From: Eremophila alpestris peregrina
Taxonomy: Eukaryota; Chordata; Aves; Passeriformes; Alaudidae
DNA length: 64,000 bases
Direction: 5' to 3'
Assembly (NCBI GenBank): GCA_009792885.1
Contig: WMCF01000089.1
Span: forward strand, 1,415,496 to 1,479,495
In this document: positions 61,133 through 64,000 of the stretch, one piece after another
How the letters are laid out: the number at the start of each line of letters is the position of its first letter
How positions within the stretch are numbered: the first letter of the stretch is position 1
Translations under genes and position numbers: made by a program
The notes under the pieces: model-generated
What the model saw: the letters and a program-made list of their open reading frames with translations, nothing else
Database searches by the model: none
What the model was told of the DNA's origin: nothing

Positions 61133-62511
61133 GACTGTTATAGCCTAGCTTTGACTGTTGAAGCCATTGTTTTTTAGATCACTTCGGGTCACATACAAGT
61201 ATAACTTAAGTTCAAAGTGTTTCTCTTTATTGATTTTTCTTTCTACCTAATACTACACAAAAGGCTTTCTTTTCTGGACTGCATGTTGCTAGTTCATGTT
61301 ACAACAAAAAGCCCTCCAAACTCATGGCATCAGAGTTCCAGTACACATGTAATGCATTCATACTGGTGAAAAATGAAAAAGAAGTACTAAATTATTCTTT
61401 ATCCCATTGCAAATGATGTGTCTCCACATGCTGCACAGTCACACAGAGGATGTGGTGTACATGCAGTGTGCATTCAGGTATATACTGCAGATCTAATTGC
61501 ATCTCAAATGCATCCTTACATACACAGTGCACAGTCTTCACTTGCTTAACTGGGGTCATGCTCAGAACAGAAACAAACTCAAGTCAGCTTCTGCCAGGTT
61601 TTTCTGCAAGAAATTATTTTCTCATTCCCCAAAATTATGGTAATGATAGTGAGGTCGTGTGAAAACATTTTTTTTAAAAATTGAAAAAAAAATTAGCACT
61701 GAATTTTCAAACTAAACCAAAGTAATACTCAGAAAGAATGTATAATTTTTTCCTGTAAGGAGTAAAAAAAACATGAAAATATCTGGCCAAAAATATGTCA
61801 GTCAAACCTTTAAATACATTAAGACTGGAGTATATTTGTAGAATATATGTCTAGGATATTCTGTATAGAGTTTATATATATTCTGTATTGTTATTTGAAT
61901 GGTTCACTGAATTCCCTATTGCTTAAATGATGTTGCAGCAATCAACATGAAAAAAGACACCATTAAGAGAACAAAACCCCTTGGCATAAATGACCCTTCC
62001 TGCTCATGTCCTTTTTAAATAATATTGGATAACGAATGGTACCCAGAAAAGAAAGTAAATAAGTTAACCACATTTCATTATTTGCTTTTATTAAAAAAAA
62101 AACAAAAAACAACACATTTATTAAAGGAAGGATTCCATTTTAAAATTTAGAAGGAAAATGCAACAAGATATCCCTGAAAATGATATCTTAAAAGGGTTTA
62201 TTTTGAAATGTGTGGGCATTCATGTAGATAAGAATATCAATAACTATAGAATCAAAAAAAGCATAGCTGAAAGAACTTTAGAAGGCAGCAATCCCACAGC
62301 CTGCCCCAAAGTCAGAATAATTTTTGTTTGTATTATTCCTGAGAGAGCTCCAGAAAACTCTTAATACATTCTGTATTACATTCTTTTGACAGGAAGCCAC
62401 TGATAACTTTTTCTCTAACGTGTCTAGACATTTGTTCCACAGTAAAAACAACTAAGTTCTGGCTTTAACTAGATGTGTCTGAAGAAACATCTTCTCTTGT
62501 TTTGCCTCCAG
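61133..62511. other. AT-rich unique region, no gene recognised
   Basis: Poly-A/T runs near 61,670 and 62,093. A weak CR1-like string at 62,241-62,290 is too eroded to call. Confidence 0.4.
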
Positions 62512-62631
62512 AAATGCCAGAAGAGACTGGGGCAAGACCACAATCCTGTGGAGAGTGAGACAGCTATTTTCTCCTGCAGAAAAAAATTACCAGATTCTAC
62601 TAATTATTCTTTCTACCTCATTATCTTTCAG
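62512..62631 (+). other. Candidate exon (120 nt, open frame, both splice sites)
   Basis: The acceptor has a strong pyrimidine tract (cttctcttgttttgcctccag ending 62,511) with a possible branch point ttaac about 45 bp upstream. The donor at 62,632 is the consensus CAG|GTGAGT. Length is 40 whole codons and one frame is open throughout (starting KCQKRLGQDHNPV). No family recognised. Together with the 25.4 kb candidate on the same strand it could mark a non-coding or unrecognised transcript, but chance pseudo-exons are frequent. Confidence 0.18.
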
Positions 62632-64000
62632 GTGAGTATGAATGGTTTGCTTGATTAACATTTCTGGACTTTCTAACAATCAAACATAAGCAGCCTGACC
62701 TATAACTTTCTGGCTTATTTAACTTGTTTCCCTTCCTCTCCCAACATGAACATCATTAGTCTCATCTGATTAACAAGTTGATTTTTTCAAGTACTTTCTA
62801 ATTAACTTTTGGTGGGTGGCATTTTTTTTTTTCCATTATTGTGGCTCTATAGTCCTCTAACCCTAGCTTTTAGTGTTGCAGGCCATTGCAGGCCAACTGC
62901 AATCATTCTGCAGTTGTAGAAGGCATGTGGTGAGGGAAAGTAATAATTTTTGCCTTAGACAGTCTGTTCATAGCCTTCTGTGTAGACCACTTGCCATGTA
63001 TTCTTTCTGTGACAGGGAGCATAGAGAACAAATTACCATGTACTTTATTGTACTCCATTAATGTACTCCATTATCACTTAGCTTCTAAGCTCTTCAGCTT
63101 TGCATTTACCAAGACTAATGCATAAAACGTCCATGCTTTAGCATGCAAACCAAATGCTGAAAGAGGGAGAGCAGCAAGCTAATCTCAGACAGGAATAGCA
63201 CAGTAATTCTGTTCATGCTTACTGAGGTGTGTGATGTTAGTTAAGAAAACTCAGCATAGATGATGGTGATAACTGGTACCAAGGTTTCAGTGTCTGTATT
63301 TTATCCCTCACTAACCATCAGTCAAACACAGAGGAAAAACATGCCTTATCTTGCACCTTTTTAATGGTTTAATCATGAGATTCAATTAAGTTTTCTTTGG
63401 TGGACATGGGCAACACAGGCTTACAGCATACTTTGACTAATCATGACTAATTGTGGTATCTTTATGGTATGGTATCTATATTAATCTGGAAGTGTTGTTT
63501 TCTGTGTCAGTGTAGGTTGTATAATATATGTATGGGGAATGTTAATCTGTTTCTTTTTCTGTGTCATTTGTATGTCCTGTGATTCTCTTTTAAAGCTTTG
63601 GGGGAATTCAACTTAACTGGAATGCTTTTAGACTGATTTATAGTCTTCTCTGGAAGACATATAAACTACCTGACATTTTTAAAGTCTGAAGAGAAACAGA
63701 TAGCAATATATTTCTTGCAAGAAATTTGTTATCATAGCAGTTGTCTTGAACTACCTTTCTAAAATATGCTCTTTGTTTAAATCCTGTGATTTTTCTAGGA
63801 AGTCAGGGAACTTTCACTGAATGGCCAGATTTAACAATATTGTTTCAAAAATGTTTATCCAGATGTGTTATTTTCCTTTTGAATGATGGGAAAACAAAAC
63901 AAAATTGTTGACAGCATCAAATAATTAGGTGTTCTTAAATATGACTTGAGACATACCTGGATTATTGATTTATAACCAATTTGATATTGAGATGCATTTA
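62632..64000. other. AT-rich unique region to the window end
   Basis: Small local tandem duplications only (for example gtactccatta twice at about 63,050-63,072). No gene or repeat family seen. Confidence 0.45.

Noticed and set aside
62241..62310. Possible minus-strand CR1 terminus
   Set aside because: Only a loose resemblance (tatagaatca...gaaagaacttta); too many mismatches to call.
1..64000. Bacterial-type systems (operons, CRISPR arrays, phage or defence genes)
   Set aside because: No long coding frames, no regular spaced repeats and clear vertebrate retroelements throughout.

Overview
This is AT-rich vertebrate nuclear DNA, most likely from a bird and probably a songbird. The evidence is the repeat content: several 5'-truncated CR1 LINE fragments with the avian 3' end (a short run of TTCTATGA-like octamers), and several LTRs whose layout and wording match avian endogenous retrovirus families. 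No intact protein-coding gene, tRNA, rRNA, CRISPR array or prokaryotic feature is visible. Open frames reach at most about 175 codons, and the longest lie inside transposable elements. The window is either intergenic or a long intron.

Layout. 0-5 kb: two LTRs on the minus strand (about 1.09-1.66 and 1.94-2.66 kb), then a CR1 tail at 3.8-4.2 kb. 5-26 kb: mostly unique AT-rich DNA with two old CR1 remnants (13.0 and 22.05 kb), short simple repeats and a few stretches that could be conserved regulatory DNA. 26-29 kb: a CR1 cluster in which one CR1 copy is split by a small LTR. 31-33.3 kb: two plus-strand LTRs, the larger with a 48-bp tandem module. 33-56 kb: mainly unique sequence, with one minus-strand LTR (43.8-44.2 kb) and two minus-strand CR1 tails (44.9 and 46.5 kb). 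56-61.1 kb: three minus-strand LTRs, one of them a solo LTR with an apparent 5-bp target duplication. 61-64 kb: unique sequence.

Nothing here forms a pathway. The main interest is the order of nested insertions, structured DNA inside the LTRs (a hairpin, G-rich hexamers, tandem CCAAT boxes), a 25-bp motif found twice 2 kb apart, and three splice-site-bounded open segments on the plus strand that could be exons of an unrecognised transcript. LTR and CR1 calls rest on recalled family features, not on a database search. Most boundaries are accurate only to tens of bases.
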